Shown here: positions 42,227-48,380 of the stretch, piece by piece
How positions within the stretch are numbered: position 1 is the first letter of the stretch
Layout: each line of letters begins with the position of its first letter
From: Streptomyces odonnellii
GTDB taxonomy: Bacteria > Actinomycetota > Actinomycetes > Streptomycetales > Streptomycetaceae
DNA: 48,380 nt
Direction of reading: 5' to 3'
Assembly: GCF_000981895.1 (NCBI RefSeq)
Contig: NZ_LATD01000097.1
Coordinates: forward strand, 1-48,380
Translations under genes and position numbers: made by a program
Notes under the pieces: model-generated
What the model was told of the DNA's origin: nothing
Seen by the model: only the letters and a program-made list of their open reading frames with translations
Databases searched by the model: none

Positions 42227-42937
42227 GTGGCTACTTCGCTGTATGAGAGCATCACGCCTCCGCGTTCATCTGCCCGGGAGAGGGGCGTGGGAAACGCGTG
42301 CGTAGGTCAATTCCACGCGGCGCGACAGCAGGGTGGTAACCCACTAGCTCTGTCGTCCTGGTGCATCACCACCGGTGATCGAGCGGTGGCGGATGCTCTG
42401 GTTGACCTATACGGCGGTTCTGCCCAGGAATCGAAGACCGGAAGTGATTTCGGCGTAGAAGTGCTGACGTGCTGTGACCGTATACCGGTTGTTTTGCGGG
42501 GTGGGCGGTCTGTTTCGTTCCACATGGTTCTGAGGGCAGGAGAAGAGCTCTTTCATGTCTGTGACGGGAACAGGTTTCTTACGCCGGCAGATAAGCGCGG
42601 CGCGTTCTGTGGTTGCGCTCCGACATTCCCGGAACGCAAGGCTGCTGCCTGGTCCGGCCGTGGACCCAGGCCGGAGGTCCGGATGGATTTCTTGCTGGCC
42701 GATCTGCCCGAGGCGGGCCCTTTCTTCTTGGTCTCGTCCTCGTGGGAGCTGGCCGAGTCGCTTGGCAGTCTGGCTGGTGCGCTCGATGAAGTGGAGGGGC
42801 CGGCGCTGTGTGCCCTCTCGCTTCAGTTGGTGGAGTTTTCGACGTTGTCCGGTGCTCGGGTGAGCTATCGGCGGCCGGTGGTTGAGATTGAGGGGCGGGC
42901 AACTGGCGTGTTGGGTGAGATGACGCTGGCTGCGTGA
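42227..42937 (+). CDS. phiC31 Gp3-like recombination directionality factor
   Basis: A 236-residue protein whose layout follows the phiC31 Gp3 family, the factors that make large serine integrases excise: TTGDRAVADALVDLYGGSAQ, then the DFGVEVLTCCDRIPVVL strand, HVCDGNRFLTP with the conserved CDG, a Cys pair (AFCGCAP), and VRMDFLLADLPEAGPFFLVS. These match the order AxxYGG - FEV - CDG - CxC - LARIPG in Gp3 as I recall it. GTG 42227 has GAAGGA five bases upstream. No serine integrase is present in the window. It would act by binding integrase on DNA. Confidence 0.7.
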   Translation: MATSLYESITPPRSSARERGVGNACVGQFHAARQQGGNPLALSSWCITTGDRAVADALVDLYGGSAQESKTGSDFGVEVLTCCDRIPVVLRGGRSVSFHMVLRAGEELFHVCDGNRFLTPADKRGAFCGCAPTFPERKAAAWSGRGPRPEVRMDFLLADLPEAGPFFLVSSSWELAESLGSLAGALDEVEGPALCALSLQLVEFSTLSGARVSYRRPVVEIEGRATGVLGEMTLAA

Positions 42938-42950
42938 CGGAGGCAGGAAA

Positions 42951-43139
42951 ATGGCTCGCGGCGGTCGGTGGGGTCCGGCTACGGTGGGCCATGGCCGGGG
43001 CGGTGCCGTAACGGGGCTGTGCCGGGGCGTTGTCGGACCGTTGAGGAAGCAGGAGGTGAGGACATTGATGACTGTCATTGCGCTGGGTGCTGCCCAGGTT
43101 CAGAGGCTCATCGTTCCCATTCCTGTGGTTTCCGGCTGA
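42951..43139 (+). CDS. Possible small protein downstream of the recombination factor
   Basis: ATG 42951 has a perfect GGAGG seven bases upstream and starts 14 bases after the preceding stop, so translation is likely coupled. It gives 62 residues: a Gly/Arg-rich N-terminal half and a more hydrophobic end (LMTVIALGAAQVQRLIVPIP). Composition is unusual and no family is recognised. The good ribosome site is the main support. Confidence 0.35.
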   Translation: MARGGRWGPATVGHGRGGAVTGLCRGVVGPLRKQEVRTLMTVIALGAAQVQRLIVPIPVVSG

Positions 43140-43205
43140 CGATCTCTCCTTCCTTCGTGCCTGGTCGGCGCGTGTGCCGGGGCCACCTCTGTGAAGGGTT
43201 TCCCC

Positions 43206-44366
43206 TTGTCTTTCTCTTTTGCCTCTTCTGAGGCTTGCTCGGCTTCGCATCCGCTCGCCCCGTACGGCTGGGACGAGGGCTGGGAGGCGGAGTTCGTGCC
43301 ATACGCCCGGCAGGGGCTGTTGCCTGGCCGGGTTGTGCGGGTTGATCGCGGGCAGTGCGATGTGGTGACCGCGGATGGTCTGGCGCGTGCTGACACGGAG
43401 TTCGTGGTGCCGCGTGATCCGATGAAGGTGGTGTGCACCGGGGACTGGGTCGCGGTTGATCCGTCCGGTGACCCGCGGTATGTGCGGACGCTGCTGCCTC
43501 GGCGTACGGCCTTTGTACGGTCGACGTCTTCGAAGCGTTCCGAGGGCCAGGTGCTGGCCACTAATATCGATCACGTCGTCATCTGTGTGTCGCTCGCGGT
43601 CGAGTTGGACCTTGGGCGGATCGAGCGGTTCCTCGCACTCGCGATGTCCAGCTCTAGTGGTGATGCGCTGCTGCGTACGTCGGCACTCTCCTGGGAGAGC
43701 GGTGCGCTGCCGCTCATCGTGCTGACCAAGGCCGATCTCGTCGGGGACGCCTCCGTACTCGGCCATCTCGTCGACGACGTCATGACCACCGCGCCCGGCG
43801 TGCAGGTGCTCGCGGTCAGCGCGGCGACGGGGGAGGGGATCGAAGTGCTCTCCGCCGTGCTGTCGGGCGGTACGAGTGTGCTGCTCGGGGTGTCCGGCGC
43901 GGGAAAGTCGACGCTCGCCAACGCGCTGCTCGGCGACGAGGTGATGGATGTGCAGGCCACCCGCGACGTCGACGGCAAGGGGCGGCACACCACCACGACC
44001 CGCAATCTCCTCGCCATGCCCGGCGGCGGGGTGCTGATCGACACGCCCGGACTGCGGGGTGTGGGGCTGTGGGACGCGGAGACCGGGGTCGGCCAGGTCT
44101 TCTCGGAGATCGAGGAACTGGCCGGGCAGTGCCGGTTCCATGACTGCGCCCATCTGGCCGAACCGGGGTGCGCCGTGCTGGAGGCGGTGGAGGACGGTTC
44201 GCTGTCCGTACGCCGGCTGGAGAGCTACCGCAAGCTCCTGCGTGAGAACCAGCGCATCGTCGCCAAGACCGACGCCCGGCTACGGGGTGAGATCCGGCGC
44301 GAGTGGAAGCGCAAGGGCGCGGAGGGGCGCGCGGCGATGGAGGCCAAGCGCGGGCGGATGCGGTAG
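43206..44366 (+). CDS. rsgA: RsgA, ribosome small-subunit-dependent GTPase A
   Basis: A circularly permuted GTPase of about 386 residues: OB-fold N-domain (LLPGRVVRVDRGQCDVVTAD), then G4 VLTKADL, G1 GVSGAGKSTLANALL, switch HTTTTRNLL, G3 LIDTPGLRG, and a C-terminal zinc region CRFHDCAHLAEPGCAV. RsgA helps 30S subunit maturation. TTG 43206 is chosen because AAGGG lies seven bases upstream; GTG 43191 is an alternative adding five residues. It is the first gene of what appears to be core chromosome: G/C codon use, no damage, and a conserved neighbourhood with the Ada-AlkA gene. Confidence 0.93.
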   Translation: MSFSFASSEACSASHPLAPYGWDEGWEAEFVPYARQGLLPGRVVRVDRGQCDVVTADGLARADTEFVVPRDPMKVVCTGDWVAVDPSGDPRYVRTLLPRRTAFVRSTSSKRSEGQVLATNIDHVVICVSLAVELDLGRIERFLALAMSSSSGDALLRTSALSWESGALPLIVLTKADLVGDASVLGHLVDDVMTTAPGVQVLAVSAATGEGIEVLSAVLSGGTSVLLGVSGAGKSTLANALLGDEVMDVQATRDVDGKGRHTTTTRNLLAMPGGGVLIDTPGLRGVGLWDAETGVGQVFSEIEELAGQCRFHDCAHLAEPGCAVLEAVEDGSLSVRRLESYRKLLRENQRIVAKTDARLRGEIRREWKRKGAEGRAAMEAKRGRMR

Positions 44367-44462
44367 GCGCCCGCGCAGGCCCGCAGTCCGGTAAGCGGTG
44401 AGCGCCCGGCCCCGGCCTGCCAGGGGCGATCGGCGTGGGGGCGGCTCGGCAAGTGGGGCCTT

Positions 44463-44500
44463 TCGGCGTACGGGCCAGGCCGGCGCGGCCCGTACGCCGA
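44463..44500. terminator. Hairpin between rsgA and the Ada-AlkA gene
   Basis: A perfect 14-bp stem (TCGGCGTACGGGCC / GGCCCGTACGCCGA) with a 10-base loop, about 100 bases after the rsgA stop. Probable intrinsic terminator without T-run. Confidence 0.6.
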
Positions 44501-44508
44501 GCGGGGCC

Positions 44509-44568
44509 GAATCGGTCCGGGTGGAATCGGTCCGGGTCGACTTGGCCCGGGTCGACTCGGCGCGGGCC
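44509..44568. repeat. Four tandem copies of a 15-bp unit
   Basis: GAATCGGTCCGGGTG, GAATCGGTCCGGGTC, GACTTGGCCCGGGTC and GACTCGGCGCGGGCC follow one another without gap. The first two differ in one base; the later two have drifted. It lies directly after the hairpin and 78 bases before the Ada-AlkA start, so it may overlap the promoter. Confidence 0.85.
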
Positions 44569-44645
44569 AGTGGGTGAAGGCCAGGAACGTGCTGTCCGAA
44601 AACCGCGAGTGACCGGGGCGGTACCGGCGCACACTGGATCCTGTG

Positions 44646-46238
44646 ATGGACGAGGAGACCAGATACGAGGCGGTCAGCAGCCGTGACGCGCGGTTCGACG
44701 GCGCGTTCTTCTTCGCCGTCGAGACCACCGGCATCTACTGCCGGCCGAGCTGTCCCGCGGTGACCCCGAAGCGGGAGAACGTACGGTTCTTCCCCACCGC
44801 TGCCGCCGCCCAGGGCAACGGTTTCCGCGCCTGCCGCCGCTGCAGGCCGGACGCCGTTCCCGGGTCGGCGGAGTGGAACGTACGCGCCGATGTCGTCGGC
44901 CGCGCGATGCGGATGATCGGCGACGGGATCGTGGACCGGGAAGGGGTGCCGGGGCTGGCCGGACGACTCGGCTACAGCGCCCGGCAGGTCCAGCGCCAGC
45001 TCAACGCCGAACTGGGCGCGGGCCCCGTCGCCCTCGCCCGTGCCCAGCGGGCGCACACGGCGCGGGTGCTGCTCCAGACGACCGGGCTTCCGGTCACGGA
45101 GATCGCGTTCGCGGCGGGCTTCGCGAGTGTGCGCCAGTTCAACGACACGATCCGGCAGATCTACGCCCGTACGCCGAGCGAACTGCGACGCGAGTCCGGA
45201 ACCGGCGTCAGGAGAACGGCGGCGGCGGCGCGGGTGGCGGTATCGGCACGGAGCGCGGGGTCGGGCCGGGCACGCGTCGACGACGGGGGACCCGGCGTCG
45301 ATGGCCGCGTCACACGCGGTGGGTCCGACGACGGCCGGTCCGCCGGCTTCCCAACTGGCGACGCCCCAACTGCCGGGAATAGCGTGGCTGTTGGGCACCA
45401 TGACGATGCACCGTCCCTGTCCCTGTCTCTGTCCCCGTCCCCGGACGTGCCTGCCCTCACCAGGATTCCGCTGCGGCTCGCCTACCGGGGGCCGTACGCC
45501 GCGCGCGAGGTCTTCGACCTGCTCGCCCGGGAGGCCGTTCCGTACATCGAGGAGGTGACCGGCGAGCCCGGGAACCGCACCTACGGCCGTACGCTACGGC
45601 TGCCCCACGGGCCCGGCATCGTCGGCGTCGACGAGGCGCTTCCGGCGGGCGCGGCGCAGGCCCGGGCCCGCAGTGGCTGGCTGGAGGCACGGATCCACCT
45701 CACCGATCTGCGTGATCTCACCACGGCGGTACAGCGGTTGCGCCGCCTCTTCGACCTCGACGCGGACCCGTATGCCGTCGACGAACGCCTCGGCTCCGAC
45801 CCACGGCTCGCGCCCCTCGTTTCGGCCCGGCCCGGGCTGCGTTCGCCGGGGGCGGCGGAACCGGAGGAGTACGCGCTGCGCGCACTCGTCGGGTACGCGG
45901 CGGCGGGACGGCTCGTCGAACTGTACGGAGAAGACGTGCCGCAGCCGCGCGGCGGGCTCACCCGGCTCTTCCCGGAACCGGCGGCGCTGGCCGGAGATCC
46001 GGTGGCGGGCCCGCTCGCGACCGCGCTCGCCGACGGCACCGTACGGCTCGATCCCGGCGCCGACCGCGACGAAGCCGAGCGGTTGCTCCTCGCCGTACCC
46101 GGAGTCACCCCACGGACGGCCGCGCTGATCCGGATGCGGGCGCTCGGGGACCCCGATGTGGCACCGGAGGAGGAACAGGACGAGGAGGCGTGGCGGCCAT
46201 GGCGGTCGTACGCGATGCGGCATCTGCGTATGAGGTGA
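44646..46238 (+). CDS. Ada-AlkA fusion: methyl-phosphotriester sensor / AraC activator / 3-methyladenine glycosylase
   Basis: A 530-residue fusion. The Ada zinc domain has C32, C36, C63 and C66 (IYCRPSCPA, ACRRCRP), where the first Cys would take a methyl group from DNA phosphates. An AraC-type helix-turn-helix follows (GLAGRLGYSARQVQRQLNAE and VTEIAFAAGFASVRQFNDTI), then a low-complexity linker (about 185-270) and the AlkA part (IPLRLAYRGPYAAREVFDLL ... VPGVTPRTAALIRMRALGDP, with the glycosylase helix-hairpin-helix and following Asp), ending WRPWRSYAMRHL. It senses alkylation damage and repairs bases. ATG 44646 or GTG 44643 could be the start. No Ogt gene follows directly. Confidence 0.93.
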   Translation: MDEETRYEAVSSRDARFDGAFFFAVETTGIYCRPSCPAVTPKRENVRFFPTAAAAQGNGFRACRRCRPDAVPGSAEWNVRADVVGRAMRMIGDGIVDREGVPGLAGRLGYSARQVQRQLNAELGAGPVALARAQRAHTARVLLQTTGLPVTEIAFAAGFASVRQFNDTIRQIYARTPSELRRESGTGVRRTAAAARVAVSARSAGSGRARVDDGGPGVDGRVTRGGSDDGRSAGFPTGDAPTAGNSVAVGHHDDAPSLSLSLSPSPDVPALTRIPLRLAYRGPYAAREVFDLLAREAVPYIEEVTGEPGNRTYGRTLRLPHGPGIVGVDEALPAGAAQARARSGWLEARIHLTDLRDLTTAVQRLRRLFDLDADPYAVDERLGSDPRLAPLVSARPGLRSPGAAEPEEYALRALVGYAAAGRLVELYGEDVPQPRGGLTRLFPEPAALAGDPVAGPLATALADGTVRLDPGADRDEAERLLLAVPGVTPRTAALIRMRALGDPDVAPEEEQDEEAWRPWRSYAMRHLRMR

Positions 46239-46400
46239 GCACACGTGGGGTGAGCACGCGTCCGGGTGAACACATGGGTGCTGGGCATATGGACGCGTAC
46301 ACACGGAGGCCGAGCACATGTGGTCTGCGGACGTGTGCGCTGGGCATGTGTGTGGCGAGTGCCTATGTGGCCCGTGCCCATGTGCGGTGGACACACCTCA
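46236..46400. repeat. Degenerate CACATG/CATGTG-rich repeat region
   Basis: After the Ada-AlkA stop the sequence repeats a drifting unit of about 15 bases, for example GGTGAGCACGCG, GGTGAACACATG, TGGGCATATGGA, GGGCATGTGTG, GCCCATGTGCG. It fills the gap to the end of the convergent LuxR-type gene. It is not coding in any convincing way (Thr/His/Arg-rich frames only). Confidence 0.6.
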
Positions 46401-47399
46401 CGTCCGCGTCCCCCGCGCCACCCACCCCCTCTCGTACGCGTGCCAGCCCAACTGCAGCCTGGTCGTCACCCCGCTCAGCTCCATCAGGCCCTTCACTCGG
46501 CGCTGTACGGTCCGCAGGCCCAGGTCGAGTTGTTTCGCCACGCTCGCATCGGTCATCCCGGCCAGCAGCAGGGACAGGATCTCCAGATCCGTGGCGTCAG
46601 GAGCGGGAGAACCGCCCTCCGCCACCGCGCCGTCCGCGCCGAGCCGTAGCGGCAGAGCGTCGCGCCACACCGCCTCGAACAGCCCCATCAGCGACTCCAG
46701 CAGCCCGCTCGCGTGCACCACCAGGACCGCGGGATCCGTCTCGCGCGCACCACGGCCGGTCAGCGGCACCATCGCCAGGTTGCGGTCCGCGACCACCAGC
46801 TTCGTCGGCACCCGCTCGGTGACCCGTACCTGCTCGTCGCGCCCGAGCGCCGCGGAGAGTTCGGTGATACCGGCCGGGAGCGAGAGCACCTCGCGTTCGA
46901 TCACCACCCGGTACGCGACCCCGCGCGCCGCCGCACGCTCTTCTGCCTTGTTGTCGACGCCCGTCACGGCCACGGGCTTTCCCGTGACCAGTGCGCAGAC
47001 CTCCTCGGTCGCGCCGAGCTGGAGTTGCAGAAAGCGGTGGGCCACCGCGCTCGCTCCCGTCACCACCTCGACCAGATCGTGCACGGCGGGCTCGGTGGCC
47101 TCGGCGCGGTACTCCTCGGCGAGCAGTACGGCGGCCAGTTCTGCCTGTTCCAGCTCATGGCGGTGCTGGGTGAGCAGCGCGCCGAGCGCGACAGCGGGCG
47201 GCGCCGCGACCCACCTGCCGGTACGGGACGAGGACTGCGCCGCCAGGCCCTGCCGCTCCAGCCCGCGCAGGGCCTGTTCGGTGTCCCGCTCGGGGAGCGC
47301 GAGCCGGTGCGCAAGATCGGCGACCTCCGCCGCGCCGATCGCCACCAGCGCGCGATACGCGGATTCCTGCCTCTCATCGAGACCTATCGCTGCCAGCAC
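46398..47399 (-). CDS. TrmB-like / LuxR-type helix-turn-helix regulator
   Basis: A 333-residue regulator: an N-terminal TrmB/winged-helix domain (GLDERQESAYRALVAIGAAE, ERDTEQALRGLERQGLA), a middle sensor-like domain (LVTGKPVAVTGVDNKAEERA, VPTKLVVADRNLAMVPLTGR), and a C-terminal LuxR-type helix-turn-helix (LEILSLLLAGMTDASVAKQL, then LGLRTVQRRVKGLM). This composition is common in Streptomyces. GTG 47399 is chosen over a longer frame because upstream codons lie in a tandem repeat and read as low-complexity. Ligand and targets unknown. Convergent with the Ada-AlkA gene. Confidence 0.88.
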   Translation of the reverse strand: MLAAIGLDERQESAYRALVAIGAAEVADLAHRLALPERDTEQALRGLERQGLAAQSSSRTGRWVAAPPAVALGALLTQHRHELEQAELAAVLLAEEYRAEATEPAVHDLVEVVTGASAVAHRFLQLQLGATEEVCALVTGKPVAVTGVDNKAEERAAARGVAYRVVIEREVLSLPAGITELSAALGRDEQVRVTERVPTKLVVADRNLAMVPLTGRGARETDPAVLVVHASGLLESLMGLFEAVWRDALPLRLGADGAVAEGGSPAPDATDLEILSLLLAGMTDASVAKQLDLGLRTVQRRVKGLMELSGVTTRLQLGWHAYERGWVARGTRT

Positions 47400-47411
47400 C
47401 CCTGCTCCCCT

Positions 47412-47494
47412 CCCCGGACACAACCCCGACCCGGAACACCCCGACCCGGAAACAACCTCGCTCCGGAAACAACCTCGCCCCGGACACAACCCCT
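47412..47494. repeat. Five imperfect copies of a 15-18-bp unit
   Basis: CCCCGGACACAACCCCGA, CCCGGAACACCCCGA, CCCGGAAACAACCTCGC, TCCGGAAACAACCTCGC and CCCGGACACAACCCCTGG follow in tandem just upstream of the regulator start. If transcribed from the minus strand it would be in its leader or promoter. Confidence 0.8.
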
Positions 47495-47818
47495 GGTCCA
47501 CCGCATGCCATGGCTGCCGTGGCGGATACCGGCCACGGCGTAAACCCGCCGTGCCACATCATCGCTGTTCGGTACGGCACTCTGCCAAGGTGGCGCCATC
47601 ACAGCAGCAACAGACCCCGGTCATATGCCCTTTGGGTGCGGTTGGCCCGGATTTGCTCGGGACAGTGATGTGTGCGGACCTTGTGTCCGCGCACCGGCCC
47701 GCGCTGGACCTGTGATGTCCGCCGGACGTCCTTCCCGTGGGGGGTGGGGCCGTCCGGCGGACTTGAATATTTCTGGATGCCCCGTTTTCGCACCGCTGGC
47801 GCGGTCGAAGATAGGGGC
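47495..47818. other. Promoter region between divergent genes
   Basis: The gap between the LuxR-type gene (minus) and the acidic protein gene (plus) holds a long inverted repeat (47717-47762) and an AT-richer stretch (47765-47773, TGAATATTT). No gene is supported. Confidence 0.5.
47717..47762. repeat. 11-bp perfect inverted repeat with 24-base spacer
   Basis: GTCCGCCGGAC at 47717-47727 and GTCCGGCGGAC at 47752-47762. The spacer is G/C-rich. It lies 56 bases upstream of the ATG at 47819, so it could form an attenuator-like hairpin or bind a regulator. Confidence 0.65.
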
Positions 47819-48380
47819 ATGAGTCAGCAGGGGCAGACGCCGGCAGGCGACGACTGGTGGAACCGGTTGTACGACGATTCCGCACCCGACACCGGTCCCG
47901 GCGCCCCTTCGGGGGACACGCTCGACGACCGCTTCGACTCGGCAGCGGGCACGGTGGGTACGGCAGGGACTGCGGGAACGGATGGGCGGGGTACGGCCGA
48001 TACGCCGACGGAAGCGCCGGGTGCCTCGGATACGTACGGTACGTCGAGCGCGTCGGATCGGTACGGTGCGTCCAGCGCGTCGGATCCGTACGGTCCCGGC
48101 CGTGAGGGACGCGACGGGGGTCGCAGGGGCGACGGGGTCGAAGCGCAGCGGCCCCGGGCCTGGTGGGAGCAGGTGCCGGACGAGTCGGCGGCGGCGCCGC
48201 CGTACACACCCAGCGACGCGAGGTCGCTGCCGGGCAGTACGGGCGCCCGCCGCGCGGAAAGTCCGGAGCGACCGGAACGATCCGAGTCGCCGGAGCGGCC
48301 CGAACGCCCGGATCCCCGTACGCCGGAGACCGGTGCGAAGCCCGCCCCCGGACCCGCCGCTGGGCCCGCCACCCCTGGGC
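47819..48380 (+). CDS. Acidic low-complexity protein, N-terminal part (3' end outside window)
   Basis: ATG 47819, with AGGGG just upstream, opens a frame that stays open to the window edge: MSQQGQTPAGDDWWNRLYDD, then SAPDTGPGAPSGDTLDDRFD. It is rich in Asp, Gly, Ser, Pro and Arg and looks disordered. A 27-bp coding repeat at 48043-48104 gives SDTYGTSSA, SDRYGASSA, SDPYGPGRE. Later it becomes Pro/Arg/Glu-rich (SPERPERSESPERPERPDPR). Such N-termini precede a membrane or ATP-binding domain in many Streptomyces proteins; the rest is not visible and I do not assign a family. Confidence 0.75.
   Translation, partial: MSQQGQTPAGDDWWNRLYDDSAPDTGPGAPSGDTLDDRFDSAAGTVGTAGTAGTDGRGTADTPTEAPGASDTYGTSSASDRYGASSASDPYGPGREGRDGGRRGDGVEAQRPRAWWEQVPDESAAAPPYTPSDARSLPGSTGARRAESPERPERSESPERPERPDPRTPETGAKPAPGPAAGPATPG

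Noticed and set aside
44509..44568. Short direct repeats as a possible CRISPR
   Set aside because: Units are 15 bp with no spacers and there are no cas genes in the window.

Overview
The window is high-GC actinobacterial DNA, almost certainly from a Streptomyces: codon use is strongly G/C at third positions, GTG and TTG starts are common, and the gene families (MmyB-type regulators, an actinobacterial conjugation cluster, an RsgA / Ada-AlkA / LuxR block) are typical of that genus. No tRNA, rRNA or CRISPR array was seen.

Layout. (1) 1-4.2 kb is worn accessory DNA: the end of an IS5-family element cut into an MFS exporter gene, a frameshifted mobilization relaxase, and the tail of an MmyB-type regulator. 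(2) 4.3-7.4 kb holds small oxidoreductase units: an SDR, an HxlR regulator divergent from a PPOX-fold flavoenzyme, and an aldo/keto reductase. (3) 7.4-10.6 kb is a gene graveyard: pieces of an alpha/beta hydrolase, a Ku protein, Tn3-type transposase, a serine recombinase, a Gfo/Idh/MocA oxidoreductase and an HxlR regulator, around one intact MerR / monooxygenase pair with a perfect palindrome. (4) 10.8-16.3 kb holds two intact regulator-enzyme units: MmyB regulator / alpha-beta hydrolase, and a TetR regulator divergent from an aldo/keto reductase - VOC - epimerase operon, with two copies of a palindromic operator between them.

(5) 16.5-28.3 kb, all on the minus strand, is a conjugation-type (type IV secretion-like) module of an integrative or plasmid element. 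In transcription order it encodes a transglycosylase/NlpC-P60 wall hydrolase, a DUF6112-like small membrane protein, a membrane-anchored accessory protein, a TrbL/VirB6-like membrane protein, an SCO6880-like protein, a small DUF6238-like protein, a VirB4-like ATPase, a protein with an internal duplication, a small protein, a MoxR-type AAA ATPase and a VWA protein with an HEAAH zinc motif. Several of these genes carry single-base frameshifts. (6) 28.8-40.0 kb is a defence island: a beta-class DNA methyltransferase, a PD-(D/E)XK/DUF5655-like putative nuclease, a truncated unknown protein, and a complete, intact Wadjet (JetABCD) anti-plasmid operon of the DUF2397/DUF2398/TIGR02680/DUF2399 variant. 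(7) 40.2-43.2 kb holds a frameshifted transposase-like gene and an orphan phiC31-Gp3-like recombination directionality factor. (8) 43.2 kb to the end looks like core chromosome: rsgA, an Ada-AlkA fusion, a TrmB/LuxR regulator and the start of an acidic low-complexity protein, with short tandem repeats in the gaps.

Main reading: an ageing mobile element whose own transfer genes are decaying but which carries an intact Wadjet system, next to a core locus that carries a phage-type excision factor. Wadjet is a described system. The less explained items are the MoxR-VWA/HEAAH pair attached to the conjugation operon, the orphan recombination directionality factor, and the concentration of single-base indels in the mobile part (real decay, or in part sequence error).
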